From: Bacillus cereus ATCC 14579
GTDB lineage: Bacteria; Bacillota; Bacilli; Bacillales; Bacillaceae_G
Direction: 5' to 3'
Length of the DNA stretch: 64,000 bases
Assembly (NCBI RefSeq): GCF_000007825.1
Contig: NC_004722.1
Coordinates: 574,501-638,500 of the forward strand
Below the pieces are notes generated by a model that saw nothing but the letters and a program-made list of their open reading frames with translations, did no database searches and was not told the origin of the DNA. The stretch's first letter is position 1. Every line of letters starts with the position of its first letter. A program made the translations under genes and the position numbers. This document shows, one piece after another, positions 8,408-17,109 of this stretch.

Positions 8408-9823
8408 GTGGCCAACCTATTTAAAAAGAAATCCGTTACGCAATTGTTAGGGGAAAGTAAAAGTAAAACTTTGACGAAAACGCTAGGGGCATTTGACCTA
8501 ACAATGCTAGGGATTGGTGCGATAATTGGTACAGGAGTTCTAGTATTAACTGGATTAGTAGCAGCAAGAGATGCTGGTCCAGCAGTTATTTTTTCATTCA
8601 TGATTGCAGCCATCGTTTGTGGATTTGCAGCATTATGTTACGCAGAGGTGGCTTCTACACTTCCTGTTTCAGGTAGTGTGTACACATACTCATATGCAAC
8701 TATTGGTGAGTTTGTAGCTCATTTAATGGGATGGACATTACTATCCGTATATGTTGTAACGACTGCCGCAGTAGCTGGCGGATGGACTGGTTACTTCCAT
8801 AACTTAGTGAGTGGATTAGGGCTTGAAATTCCAAAAGCACTGCTAACGATTCCGTCTCAAGGTGGTATGGTGAATTTACCAGCAGTTATCGTTACATTAA
8901 TTATAACTTGGTTATTATCAAGAGGTACGAAAGAAAGTAAACGCGTGAATAACATAATGGTATTAATTAAAATTGGTATCGTTGTTTTATTCATTGCAGT
9001 TGGTGTATTCTACGTGAAACCAGAAAACTGGATACCATTTGCACCGTACGGTTTAAGTGGAGTTTTCGCGGGGGGAGCAGCAGTATTCTTTGCTTTCTTA
9101 GGATTTGATGCATTAGCAACTTCTGCTGAAGAGGTAAAAAATCCGCAACGTGATCTACCGATTGGTATTATCGCTTCGTTAGTCATTTGTACAATCATTT
9201 ATGTTGTAGTTTGTCTCGTTATGACGGGTATGGTTTCTTATAAAGAATTAGATGTACCAGAAGCTATGGCATATGTGTTAGAAGTTGTAGGACAAGATAA
9301 AGTAGCAGGTGTAATCGCAATTGGAGCTGTAATTGGTATTATGGCAGTAATTTTTGCTTACATTTATGCAACGACACGTGTATTCTTTGCGATGAGCCGT
9401 GACGGTTTATTGCCAGAATCTTTCGCGAAAATTAATAAAAAGACAGAAGCGCCAACATTTACAGTTTGGTTAACAGGAATTGGTAGTGCTTTAATTGCTG
9501 GATTTATCGATTTAAAAGAATTGTCGAATTTAGCGAATATTGGAGCGTTGTTAACATTTGCGATGGTTGGTGTGTCAGTTATTATTCTTCGTAAAACACA
9601 CCCAAAATTACAACGTGGATTTATGGTACCACTTGTACCGATCTTGCCGATTATTTCGATTGCATGTTGTCTATTCTTAATGGTAAATCTACCATTAAAA
9701 ACATGGATGTACTTCGGTGCTTGGTTAGCAATTGGAGTAGTTGTATACTTTGTTTATTCGAAAAAACATAGTCATTTAAAAGACGATGGAAGTTCGCAGG
9801 ATAATTTAGAACAAGCTAATTAA
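8408..9823 (+). CDS. APC-family amino acid permease (YfnA/cationic amino acid type)
   Basis: This 471-residue integral membrane protein has about 12-13 hydrophobic helices. It carries the APC signature near the N-terminus (GIGAIIGTGVLVLTG, about residues 36-50) and the later FFAFLGFDALATSAEEVKNP stretch characteristic of the cationic amino acid transporter branch (B. subtilis YfnA/YhdG). It probably imports an amino acid by proton symport; the substrate cannot be read from sequence. The start is GTG at 8408 with AAAAGGGGG upstream. Lying just after ald suggests a link with alanine or branched-chain amino acid use, but this is only context. Confidence 0.88.
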   Translation: MANLFKKKSVTQLLGESKSKTLTKTLGAFDLTMLGIGAIIGTGVLVLTGLVAARDAGPAVIFSFMIAAIVCGFAALCYAEVASTLPVSGSVYTYSYATIGEFVAHLMGWTLLSVYVVTTAAVAGGWTGYFHNLVSGLGLEIPKALLTIPSQGGMVNLPAVIVTLIITWLLSRGTKESKRVNNIMVLIKIGIVVLFIAVGVFYVKPENWIPFAPYGLSGVFAGGAAVFFAFLGFDALATSAEEVKNPQRDLPIGIIASLVICTIIYVVVCLVMTGMVSYKELDVPEAMAYVLEVVGQDKVAGVIAIGAVIGIMAVIFAYIYATTRVFFAMSRDGLLPESFAKINKKTEAPTFTVWLTGIGSALIAGFIDLKELSNLANIGALLTFAMVGVSVIILRKTHPKLQRGFMVPLVPILPIISIACCLFLMVNLPLKTWMYFGAWLAIGVVVYFVYSKKHSHLKDDGSSQDNLEQAN

Positions 9824-9854
9824 AAGCTTAATTAAAAGGGATATAAGTATAGTA

Positions 9855-9891
9855 AGCCTTGTGCGTCTAGGGAGCGCGCAAGGCTTTTTCT
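9855..9891 (+). terminator. Terminator after the amino acid permease
   Basis: AAGCCTTG(T)GCG and CGCGCAAGGCTT pair around a short loop and are followed by TTTCTTTT. Confidence 0.8.
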
Positions 9892-9947
9892 TTTGTTGAA
9901 ATAAAGGGAATATATATTACTTTGTTGAATTTTTATGTCGGAATATG

Positions 9948-9979
9948 AAAAAAGGTGTGCGAATTGTGCATCCTTTTTT
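9948..9979. terminator. Second terminator-like hairpin
   Basis: AAAAAAGG and CCTTTTTT flank an inner TGC/GCA pairing with two mismatched bases. This would insulate the following cad operon from read-through. No gene lies in 9892-10029. Confidence 0.45.
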
Positions 9980-10029
9980 GTATGAGAATATAGAGGGTGC
10001 GGAAAATATGTATACGACTTATTAAAATG

Positions 10030-10127
10030 TGAACGGAATGTTCATAAAAAAAATTCAGATTTCATTGACACATATGAGTAGGCGCTCATATAATAAGAGT
10101 ATAATATATATGAATGATTGTTCATAT
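10030..10127 (+). promoter_or_regulatory. cadC-cadA promoter with metal-repressor operators
   Basis: TTGACA (10065-10070) and TATAAT (10089-10094) are spaced by 18 nt. A perfect 7-6-7 dyad, ATATGAG/CTCATAT (10072-10078, 10085-10091), occupies the spacer and runs into the -10. A second perfect 7-6-7 dyad, ATATGAA/TTCATAT (10108-10114, 10121-10127), lies downstream of the likely start. A shorter TGAAC/GTTCA dyad is at 10030-10044. These resemble operators of ArsR/SmtB metal sensors (CadC/CzrA), so autoregulation is inferred. Confidence 0.75.
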
Positions 10128-10151
10128 GTTCAATTAAAGAGGTGAGCTATA

Positions 10152-10529
10152 ATGGCTGGAAATAAAGTAGAAACACCACAAGAGACATGTTCTCAAACGA
10201 TAATTCATGAAGAAGTTGTAGAGCAAGTAAAACAAACAATTCCAACTGATGAAAGTTTAAGTAAAGTAGCAGAACTATTTAAAGTGTTAGGTGACCGTAC
10301 ACGTACGAGAATATTACATGCGCTATTTGAAGCTGAAATGTGCGTTTGTGATTTAGCTTATTTATTAGGAATGACACAATCATCTATTTCGCATCAGCTT
10401 CGTGTGTTAAAGCAAGCGAAACTTGTGAAGAATCGTAAAGAAGGAAAGGTTGTTTATTATTCGTTAGCTGACCAGCACGTAATTCATATCTTCGAGCAAG
10501 CGTTTGAACACGTAAACGAAGAAGAATAA
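10152..10529 (+). CDS. cadC: ArsR/SmtB-family metal-responsive repressor, CadC type
   Basis: The 125-residue winged-helix protein has the SmtB/ArsR fold. The alpha-3 metal motif C-V-C-D-L-A lies near residues 60-65, and the recognition helix reads TQSSISHQLRVLK. CadC/CmtR-like sensors bind Cd/Pb/Zn with such cysteines plus cysteines in the N-terminal arm; here one Cys is visible at residue 13. Metal binding would release it from the dyads upstream and switch on the downstream P-type ATPase, which starts 23 nt after the stop. RBS GAGGTG precedes the ATG. Confidence 0.9.
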   Translation: MAGNKVETPQETCSQTIIHEEVVEQVKQTIPTDESLSKVAELFKVLGDRTRTRILHALFEAEMCVCDLAYLLGMTQSSISHQLRVLKQAKLVKNRKEGKVVYYSLADQHVIHIFEQAFEHVNEEE

Positions 10530-10552
10530 AAAGAACGCGAGGAGGGAGAACG

Positions 10553-12919
10553 ATGGCTGAAGCGTTAGTGAAAAAGAAACTGATGTTAGAAGGTTTAGAT
10601 TGTGCGAATTGTGCAATGAAAATTGAAAAAGGTGTTGGGAATATAGAAGGAGTAAATTCTTGCTCTGTAAACTTTGCAACAAAGACAATGATTTTAGAAA
10701 CGGCACAAAATAAAGAAAACGAAGTTGTTACGGAAGCAAAACAACTCGTTACAAAATTAGAACCGCATATTAAAGTGCAAGAAGAACAAAAAAATAAAAT
10801 TGCTAAAGAAGTATTTATATTAGAAGGTTTAGATTGCGCGAACTGTGCAATGAAAATTGAAAATAAAGTTAAGGAAATGCCAGCTGTCTCAGAAGCAACT
10901 GTTGATTTCGTATCGAAGAAACTACGAGTAGAAGTTGCGAATAAAAGAGAACTAGAAGCGACTGTAGCAAATATAACAAATGTCGTTCAAAAGTTAGAGC
11001 CAGACGTGAAAGTTGTTCGTGAAGAGAAGAACGGTCATGACCACGGGCATAGTCATGATCATGGTGAAGCAAATGTGAAAAAGATGGTAGGGAGATTAGT
11101 GGTCGGCGGAATTTTGACAGCAATTGCTGCATTAGCGGGCTTACCACAAATGGTAACAATTCCGTTATTCGTCCTTGCTTATTTATTAATAGGTGGAGAT
11201 ATCGTTTGGAGAGCGGTAAGAAACATAACTCGTGGCCAAGTATTTGATGAAAACTTCTTAATGGCAATTGCAACTGTAGGAGCTTTTGCAATTCAACAAT
11301 ACTCAGAAGCTGTAGCAGTAATGCTATTTTATCAAGTAGGAGAACTATTCCAAAGCATTGCGGTAAACCGCTCTCGAAAATCAATTACTTCATTAATGGA
11401 TATTCGTCCTGATTATGCGAATGTAAAGCTTGGAAATGAAACGAAACAAGTATCACCAGAAGATGTACAAATTGGCGATTATATTATCGTTAAGCCAGGT
11501 GAGAAAGTGCCGTTAGACGGAAAAGTAATTGAAGGAACATCAATGGTAGATACTTCAGCATTAACAGGTGAATCTGTACCACGTGAAGTTGAAGTTGGAA
11601 ATGATGTATTAAGTGGCTTTGTGAACCAAAACGGTGTGTTGACAATTGAAGTTACAAAAGAATTCGGTGAATCAACTGTATCGAAAATTTTAGATTTAGT
11701 TCAAAATGCAAGCAGTAAAAAAGCACCAACGGAAAACTTTATTACGAAGTTTGCACGTTACTACACTCCAGTTGTAGTTATTACAGCGGCAATCATGGCG
11801 TTTATTCCACCACTTATTTTAGAAGGAGCTACATTCTCTGAGTGGATTTATAGAGCTTTAGTGTTCTTAGTAATCTCTTGTCCATGTGCGTTAGTTGTAT
11901 CCATTCCGCTTGGATTCTTTGGAGGTATTGGTGGTGCATCTAAAAGTGGTGTGTTAGTAAAAGGTAGTAACTATTTAGAAGCTTTAAATGATGTGAAATA
12001 TATTGTTTTTGACAAAACAGGAACATTAACAAAAGGTGTTTTCAAAGTTACAAAAATGGAACCGAGCGAAGGTACTACAAGTGAAGAGTTATTAGAGTAT
12101 GCGGCATTTGCTGAAGTATATTCTAACCATCCAATTGCCCAATCTATTCGAAAGGCATATGGAAAATCAATTGATGAAAAAATAATCGATGATTATAACG
12201 AAATTTCTGGTCACGGTACAGTCGTAAAAGTACAAGGAAAAGAAATTTTTGCAGGTAATGCAAAATTAATGAGAAAAGAAAATATTGAATTTAAGCAACC
12301 AGAAACAGTAGGTACATTAGTTCACGTTGCTGTAGATGGAAGATATGCAGGTTATATTGTTATCTCTGATGAGGTAAAAGAGGATTCGAAACAAGCGATT
12401 CAAAAGTTAAAAGAACTAGGTATTAAAAAGACAGTAATGTTAACTGGTGATGCAAAACCAGTTGGTGAAGCTGTTGGTAAAGAATTAGGCTTAGATGAAG
12501 TTCATGCGGAATTACTACCGCAACAAAAAGTAGAAGAGATTGAAAAAATTGATGCAGCGAAGCACGGAAAAGAAAAAATTGCCTTCGTTGGTGACGGTAT
12601 TAACGATACACCAGTATTAGCCCGTGCAGACGTTGGTATTGCGATGGGTGGTTTAGGGTCAGATGCAGCAATTGAAGCGGCAGACATCGTTATTATGACT
12701 GATGAGCCTTCAAAAATTGCGACAGCTGTAAAAATTGCAAAACGCACAAGAAGTATAGTGTGGCAAAATATCATCTTTGCTCTAGGTGTAAAAGGGATCG
12801 TTTTATTACTTGGTGCCTTTGGTATTGCAACAATGTGGGAAGCTGTTTTCTCAGATGTTGGTGTGACACTACTTGCAGTGTTAAATGCAATGCGTGTATT
12901 ACGAGTGAAAGATTTATAA
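10553..12919 (+). CDS. cadA: Cd/Zn/Co-transporting P1B-type ATPase
   Basis: CadA-type pumps export divalent soft metals using ATP. The 788-residue protein has two N-terminal heavy-metal-associated domains with CANC motifs (Cys17/20 and about Cys96/99), then a short His/Asp-rich linker near residue 162 (alternating HDHGH). The transmembrane metal site CPC is at about 443-445. The phosphorylation motif DKTGT follows at about 487, and GDGIND of the hinge at about 680. All catalytic motifs are intact. It is co-transcribed with the CadC-type repressor and followed by a strong terminator. Tandem HMA domains are longer than the classic single-HMA CadA but common in Bacillus. Confidence 0.95.
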   Translation: MAEALVKKKLMLEGLDCANCAMKIEKGVGNIEGVNSCSVNFATKTMILETAQNKENEVVTEAKQLVTKLEPHIKVQEEQKNKIAKEVFILEGLDCANCAMKIENKVKEMPAVSEATVDFVSKKLRVEVANKRELEATVANITNVVQKLEPDVKVVREEKNGHDHGHSHDHGEANVKKMVGRLVVGGILTAIAALAGLPQMVTIPLFVLAYLLIGGDIVWRAVRNITRGQVFDENFLMAIATVGAFAIQQYSEAVAVMLFYQVGELFQSIAVNRSRKSITSLMDIRPDYANVKLGNETKQVSPEDVQIGDYIIVKPGEKVPLDGKVIEGTSMVDTSALTGESVPREVEVGNDVLSGFVNQNGVLTIEVTKEFGESTVSKILDLVQNASSKKAPTENFITKFARYYTPVVVITAAIMAFIPPLILEGATFSEWIYRALVFLVISCPCALVVSIPLGFFGGIGGASKSGVLVKGSNYLEALNDVKYIVFDKTGTLTKGVFKVTKMEPSEGTTSEELLEYAAFAEVYSNHPIAQSIRKAYGKSIDEKIIDDYNEISGHGTVVKVQGKEIFAGNAKLMRKENIEFKQPETVGTLVHVAVDGRYAGYIVISDEVKEDSKQAIQKLKELGIKKTVMLTGDAKPVGEAVGKELGLDEVHAELLPQQKVEEIEKIDAAKHGKEKIAFVGDGINDTPVLARADVGIAMGGLGSDAAIEAADIVIMTDEPSKIATAVKIAKRTRSIVWQNIIFALGVKGIVLLLGAFGIATMWEAVFSDVGVTLLAVLNAMRVLRVKDL

Positions 12920-12951
12920 AAAAGAGGACGCGAACCGCGTCCTCTTTTTTA
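12917..12951 (+). terminator. Terminator of the cad operon
   Basis: AAAAAAGAGGACGCG pairs with CGCGTCCTCTTTTTT around AAC and ends in T6. It begins at the cadA stop codon. Confidence 0.92.
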
Positions 12952-13098
12952 TTGGTGATTTTGTTGAAATTGACTCAATAAAATAATATCAAATATTATT
13001 TTACTTTAAAATAGTATAATATTAAAATTTACAAATAAGACACATTCGTCTTATTATTTTAATATATTTTTTACAAATATCCATATAGTATTGAAAAA

Positions 13099-13125
13099 AC
13101 AGAGAAGGGGAAACTTCTCTGTTTA
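13099..13125. terminator. Terminator of pncB
   Basis: AACAGAGAAG and CTTCTCTGTT pair around GGGAAA directly after the pncB stop (minus strand). Confidence 0.75.
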
Positions 13126-14586
13126 CTTTTGTATGTTTTTTTCAACTTGTTCTCGAACTGTTTGAATGTAATTCATTTTATGATCCCAGCACTCTTGGCT
13201 TAAATCGACAGGGTATTCTTCAGGGTTTAAAGTTCGCATATATTCTTCCCAAAATAGAGAGAGGCTCTGTTCATTATATTTTTGAATATCTAATATACTT
13301 GGTAGTTCATATGTTCTTTCACCGTTAACGAAAATGTCTTTATGCAGTTCACGGGCTTCAAAGTTTGTTACGAATTTACTTATATATGTGTGAACTGGAT
13401 GGAACATTTTTAAGCGCTCTTCTTTTCCTGGTTCTTCAGAATCTAACGCAATATAATCGCCTTCTGCATGATCGTTAACCCGATTGATAATACGATAAAT
13501 TCGTTTCAGTCCTGGAGTGGTAATTTTTTCAGGGTTAGATGAAATTTTAATTGTATCATTTAATTTTCCGTCAGTATCTTCAATCGCAACGAGTTTGTAA
13601 ACAGCCCCCAATGCAGGTTGCTCAAAGGACGTAATTAATTTCGTTCCAACGCCCCATACGTCAATTTTTGCTCCTTGAGATTTAAGGTGCATAATTGTGT
13701 ATTCATCTAAATCGCTAGAAGCGATAATTTTTGTATTTGTAAACCCTGCTTCATCTAGTAGTTTTCGTGCCTTTTTCGATAAATAAGCCATATCACCACT
13801 ATCAAGACGTATGCCATAGAAATCAATACGATCCCCAAATTCTTTTGCAACACGAATCGCATTTGGAACACCAGATTTCAATGTGTCATATGTATCAACG
13901 AGAAAGACGCACTTTTTATGAGTTTCAGCGTATTTTTTAAACGCGACGTATTCATCGCGATATGCTTGAACGAAAGAGTGAGCGTGTGTGCCAGCTACAG
14001 GAATCCCAAAGCGTTTCCCAGCACGAACGTTGCTTGTAGAGGAGAAACCACCAATAAAGGCAGCACGCGTCCCCCAAAGGGCAGCATCGAACTCATGGGC
14101 ACGTCTTGTGCCGAACTCTAAAAGCTCATCATTACTTGCAGCATGTTTCATACGTGCTGCTTTTGTGGCAATTAATGTTTGGTAATTCACAATATTTAAG
14201 AGGGCAGTCTCAATAATTTGTGCTTCACCAAGTGGTGCATCAACACGTAATAAAGGCTCGTTATTAAATACAACTTCACCTTCTTGCATACTGCGAATCG
14301 TCCCAGTGAATTTCATATTTTGTAAATAATGAAGGAATTCTTCTTCGAATTGTAATTCTGCTAAGTAAGCGATATCGCTTTCAGTAAAACTGAAATTTTC
14401 TATGTACTCTACAATTTTCTCAAGGCCAGCAAAAACAGCGTAGCCGTTCTCAAATGGAAGCTTTCGAAAATATAAATCAAAAACAGAACGGCGATTATGA
14501 ATACCATCTTTCCAATATGTATAAGCCATGTTGATTTGATATAGGTCTGTATGTAAGGCATAACTATCGTCTTTATAATGAGTCAT
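13123..14586 (-). CDS. pncB: Nicotinate phosphoribosyltransferase
   Basis: PncB converts nicotinate, PRPP and ATP to nicotinate mononucleotide, the salvage entry into NAD synthesis (Preiss-Handler route), in the cytoplasm. The 487-residue product has the family opening DLYQINMAYTYW and the EFGTRRAHEFDAALWG segment, with the catalytic-site GTHAHSFVQAY region near the middle and the GIRLDSGDMAYLSKKAR phosphate-binding stretch. Length matches the long bacterial form. The ATG at 14586 is preceded by a strong GGAGGTG. It is a single gene, divergent from nprR. No NAD-linked regulatory RNA was seen upstream. Confidence 0.96.
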   Translation of the reverse strand: MTHYKDDSYALHTDLYQINMAYTYWKDGIHNRRSVFDLYFRKLPFENGYAVFAGLEKIVEYIENFSFTESDIAYLAELQFEEEFLHYLQNMKFTGTIRSMQEGEVVFNNEPLLRVDAPLGEAQIIETALLNIVNYQTLIATKAARMKHAASNDELLEFGTRRAHEFDAALWGTRAAFIGGFSSTSNVRAGKRFGIPVAGTHAHSFVQAYRDEYVAFKKYAETHKKCVFLVDTYDTLKSGVPNAIRVAKEFGDRIDFYGIRLDSGDMAYLSKKARKLLDEAGFTNTKIIASSDLDEYTIMHLKSQGAKIDVWGVGTKLITSFEQPALGAVYKLVAIEDTDGKLNDTIKISSNPEKITTPGLKRIYRIINRVNDHAEGDYIALDSEEPGKEERLKMFHPVHTYISKFVTNFEARELHKDIFVNGERTYELPSILDIQKYNEQSLSLFWEEYMRTLNPEEYPVDLSQECWDHKMNYIQTVREQVEKNIQK

Positions 14587-14785
14587 CGCGAGAACACCTC
14601 CATAATTTGGTTATAGTATACCAATTTTTCACCATTCGTAGCAAAGAAGAGATATTGATGTGAAGTCAAGAGAGAAAAAAATGAAATTATGCATATTTTT
14701 TAGAAAATTTATATTTATCAATTTATATTTCTCCAAATTTTATGTATTATTAGAGTAATGGGGGTAATGAGAATGGAGGAGGACA

Positions 14786-15379
14786 ATGCAACAAACATTA
14801 GAAAAAATAGGCAAACAAGTCTTTTATAAACGGCTCCAGCAAAAAATGACACAAGAAGAATTATGTCAGGGCATTTGTTCTGTCTCATACTTAAGTAAGA
14901 TCGAAAATGGAAAGATCGAAGCATCAGAAGAAATTCTACAATTGCTCTGCACAAGACTAGAAATTGCTGTGACGGATTTGAGAGATGTAGAAGAAGATGT
15001 GAAGGGGAAGCTAGATGAATGGTTAAATGCACTAGTTCATTTAGACAAGCAACAAGTAGAACGTATATATGAAGAGTTGCAAGGTGAAATGAAGCATGTG
15101 TTGGATTTTGAAATTATAAATTATTATAAACTGCTGTATACACGTTATTTAATTATGAAAAGGGATATTTCTGCACTCGAAGAAGAATTAGATAAGTTGA
15201 AGAAGGTATATAAAAAATATTCTCCATTTCAGAAGTTGTTATATATGTATAGTAGAGGATTATTGTGCTGTTTACAGTATAGATGGAAGGATGGGCTAGA
15301 TTACAGCCCTTTCCGAACGGGAAAGCCCATCGCCTTTAGGCATGGGATGAAAGTGAGGTTGGATACGGAGTACCACTAA
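14786..15379 (+). pseudogene. nprR: nprR, 5' part (HTH and first TPRs), interrupted by an IS200/IS605 element
   Basis: The first 173 codons (14786-15304) encode the XRE-type helix-turn-helix (about residues 8-65, including TQEELCQGICSVSYLSKIENG) and the start of the TPR domain of NprR. NprR is the RNPP-family quorum-sensing regulator of extracellular protease genes. At 15304 the reading frame enters the mobile element and picks up 24 foreign residues before a stop at 15379, giving a 197-residue truncated protein without most of its peptide-binding TPRs. RBS GGAGGAGGAC supports the ATG at 14786. The other part is at 17110-17862; joined, they give 423 codons, the full NprR length. Confidence 0.93.
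15326..15346 (+). repeat. Left-end subterminal hairpin of the IS
   Basis: CCCAT-c-GCC pairs with GGC-ATGGG around a TTTA loop, with one bulged base. TnpA enzymes of this family recognise imperfect hairpins at this place. A smaller stem, CTTTCC/GGAAAG, lies just outside it at about 15309-15325. Confidence 0.75.
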
Positions 15380-15461
15380 AAATCGCTAAGTTTGTGGTAC
15401 TTTAAGTATCCAAAATATTGGTATCTTTTGTGGTGTAGTTTAAAAGTAAAACTGATACAAT

Positions 15462-15869
15462 GTGAATATGATAAATGATTATAGAAGAACCAAAACAACT
15501 GTGTCATTAATTAACTACCATTTTGTGTTTTGCCCGCGATACAGAAGAAAAATTTTTCTTAACACAAAAGTAGAAGAACGTTTCAAAGAGTTGGTTCAAG
15601 AAATATGCGGAGAAATGGATGTTGCTATTGTCGCAATGGAATGCGACAAAGACCACGTTCACTTGTTCTTAAATACACTACCAACACTTAGTCCTGCTGA
15701 CACAATGGCGAAAATTAAAGGAGTGACATCGAAGCGTTTGAGAGGAGAGTTTCCTCATCTTCAACACTTGCCAAGTCTATGGACACGTTCCTATTTTGTT
15801 TCTACTGCTGGAAATGTATCGACTGAGACAATTAAACAGTATGTTGAAAATCAAAAGACGAGGGGGTGA
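15462..15869 (+). CDS. tnpA: IS200/IS605 transposase TnpA (Y1 HUH)
   Basis: This is a single-tyrosine HUH endonuclease that cuts and joins single-stranded DNA at element ends as a dimer. The 135-residue length is usual. The HUH pair is His65-x-His67 (DHVHLF) and the catalytic Tyr is 127 (IKQYVENQ), so the enzyme appears complete. Start is GTG at 15462 without a good RBS, which is common in these elements; an ATG two codons later is possible. Its stop overlaps the region upstream of tnpB, suggesting translational coupling. Confidence 0.93.
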   Translation: MNMINDYRRTKTTVSLINYHFVFCPRYRRKIFLNTKVEERFKELVQEICGEMDVAIVAMECDKDHVHLFLNTLPTLSPADTMAKIKGVTSKRLRGEFPHLQHLPSLWTRSYFVSTAGNVSTETIKQYVENQKTRG

Positions 15870-15874
15870 AAATT

Positions 15875-16954
15875 GTGTCACAAACAATCACAGTCAAAGT
15901 TAAATTGCTTCCAACAAAAGCTCAAATTCAGTTATTGGAACAAAGTAGCTATGAGTATATCAAAGTCATTAATACACTTGTATCTGAAATGGCTGAAGCG
16001 AAGAAGAGCACTAAGAAAAGTACAAAAGATGTTGAAGCGAATCTTCCAAGCGCAGTGAAGAACCAAGCAATTAAAGACGCTAAAAGTGTGTTTTCTACAA
16101 AGGTGAAAAAAAGTAAATACAAAGTTATTCCGATTCTAAAGAGACCTGTTTGTGTATGGAACAATCAAAACTATTCGTTTGACTTCACGCACATTTCAGT
16201 TCCACTCATGGTAAATGGAAAATCAACTCGCTTAAAGGTTCGTGCTTTATTAACTGATAAATATAATCGCAATTTTAATTTGTTAACACACAAGTTAGGT
16301 ACACTTCGTATCACGAAGAAATCTAATAAGTGGATTGCTCAAATATCTGTCACAATTCCTACAAATGAAAAAACAGGAACGAAGATTTTAGGGGTAGATT
16401 TAGGTCTTAAAGTCCCTGCGGTAGCCATCACAGACGATGAGAAAGTTCGTTTCTTCGGCAATGGTAGACAAAACAAATATATGAAACGTAAGTTTCGTAG
16501 TGTTCGTAAGAAGTTAGGTGAAAATAAGAAATTAAATGCCATTCGACAACTTGATGATAAAGAACAAAGATGGATGCAAGACCAAGACCACAAAGTAAGT
16601 CGTGAAATCATTGACTTTGCAACTGATAATAACATTTCTGTTATTCGTTTAGAACAACTAACGAATATTAGACAGACGGCAAGAACAAGCCGTAAAAACG
16701 AGAAAAATCTACACACTTGGTCATTCTATCGTTTAGCACAATTCATTGAATACAAAGCGAATTTAGTTGGTATTAAGGTAGAATATGTGAACCCTGCTTA
16801 TACAAGTCAAACATGTCCGAAATGTTCTGAAAAGAACAAAGCACCAGACAGAAAATACAAGTGCCGATGTGGATTTGAGAAACATCGTGATATTGTTGGG
16901 GCGATGAATATTCGCTACGCAACTGTGATTGATGGTAACAGTCAATCAGCCTAA
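15875..16954 (+). CDS. tnpB: TnpB RNA-guided nuclease of the IS200/IS605 element
   Basis: TnpB proteins are the ancestors of Cas12. They use an omega RNA made from the element's right end to cut DNA next to a TAM equal to the insertion target, helping the element to be retained. The 359-residue protein has the RuvC triad Asp175 (GVDLGL), Glu260 (RLEQL) and Asp339 (HRDIVGAMNI), and a four-Cys zinc ribbon (CPKC...CRCG) between the last two, so it looks active. I prefer GTG at 15875, 8 nt after GGGGG, over the GTG at 15866 that overlaps the tnpA stop. Same orientation as tnpA and nprR. Confidence 0.92.
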   Translation: MSQTITVKVKLLPTKAQIQLLEQSSYEYIKVINTLVSEMAEAKKSTKKSTKDVEANLPSAVKNQAIKDAKSVFSTKVKKSKYKVIPILKRPVCVWNNQNYSFDFTHISVPLMVNGKSTRLKVRALLTDKYNRNFNLLTHKLGTLRITKKSNKWIAQISVTIPTNEKTGTKILGVDLGLKVPAVAITDDEKVRFFGNGRQNKYMKRKFRSVRKKLGENKKLNAIRQLDDKEQRWMQDQDHKVSREIIDFATDNNISVIRLEQLTNIRQTARTSRKNEKNLHTWSFYRLAQFIEYKANLVGIKVEYVNPAYTSQTCPKCSEKNKAPDRKYKCRCGFEKHRDIVGAMNIRYATVIDGNSQSA

Positions 16955-17109
16955 GATGCTATACGCACTGTCTTAGGAGGGGCAATGAGATGCCCTCATC
17001 TTGAAGTCTGTTCAAAACAGAAATGGACTGCGAACGTTTAGTCATTCAAGAATCCCACCCGTCAATCCGTAAGGATTAGGGCTTGCGACTTTAGTCGTGG
17101 GAGTCTCAA
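16955..17109 (+). ncRNA. Candidate omega (guide-scaffold) RNA at the IS right end
   Basis: The stretch from the tnpB stop to the right cleavage site contains nested hairpins: AATCC/GGATT (17064-17077), CGAC/GTCG with a TTTA loop (17086-17097), and CCCAC/GTGGG enclosing them (17054-17058, 17097-17101). In characterised TnpB systems the RNA scaffold comes from this part of the element, often reaching into the tnpB 3' end, and the guide is the flanking host DNA beginning at 17110. The 5' limit is not determinable here. Confidence 0.6.

Larger units (their letters stand above)
15305..17109 (+). mobile_element. IS200/IS605-family insertion sequence (IS608-like, tnpA + tnpB)
   Basis: The element is 1805 bp, in the same orientation as nprR. 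Its left end directly follows TTAC (15301-15304), and its right end is TCAA (17106-17109) followed by the resumed nprR frame TTATTAAAA. TTAC as target and TCAA as right cleavage tetranucleotide are those known for IS608. There is no target duplication, as expected for single-strand peel-and-paste transposition. Subterminal hairpins are present at both ends. Both genes look intact, so it may still be mobile. The boundaries are fixed by the restored nprR codons. Confidence 0.93.

Noticed and set aside
15860..15874. GTG 15866 as the tnpB start
   Set aside because: It lies on top of the GGGGG Shine-Dalgarno sequence; GTG 15875 has the proper spacing and begins the family homology.
15305..17109. 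Target-site duplication around the IS
   Set aside because: None is present, and none is expected for single-strand IS200/IS605 transposition; TTAC occurs once, on the left.
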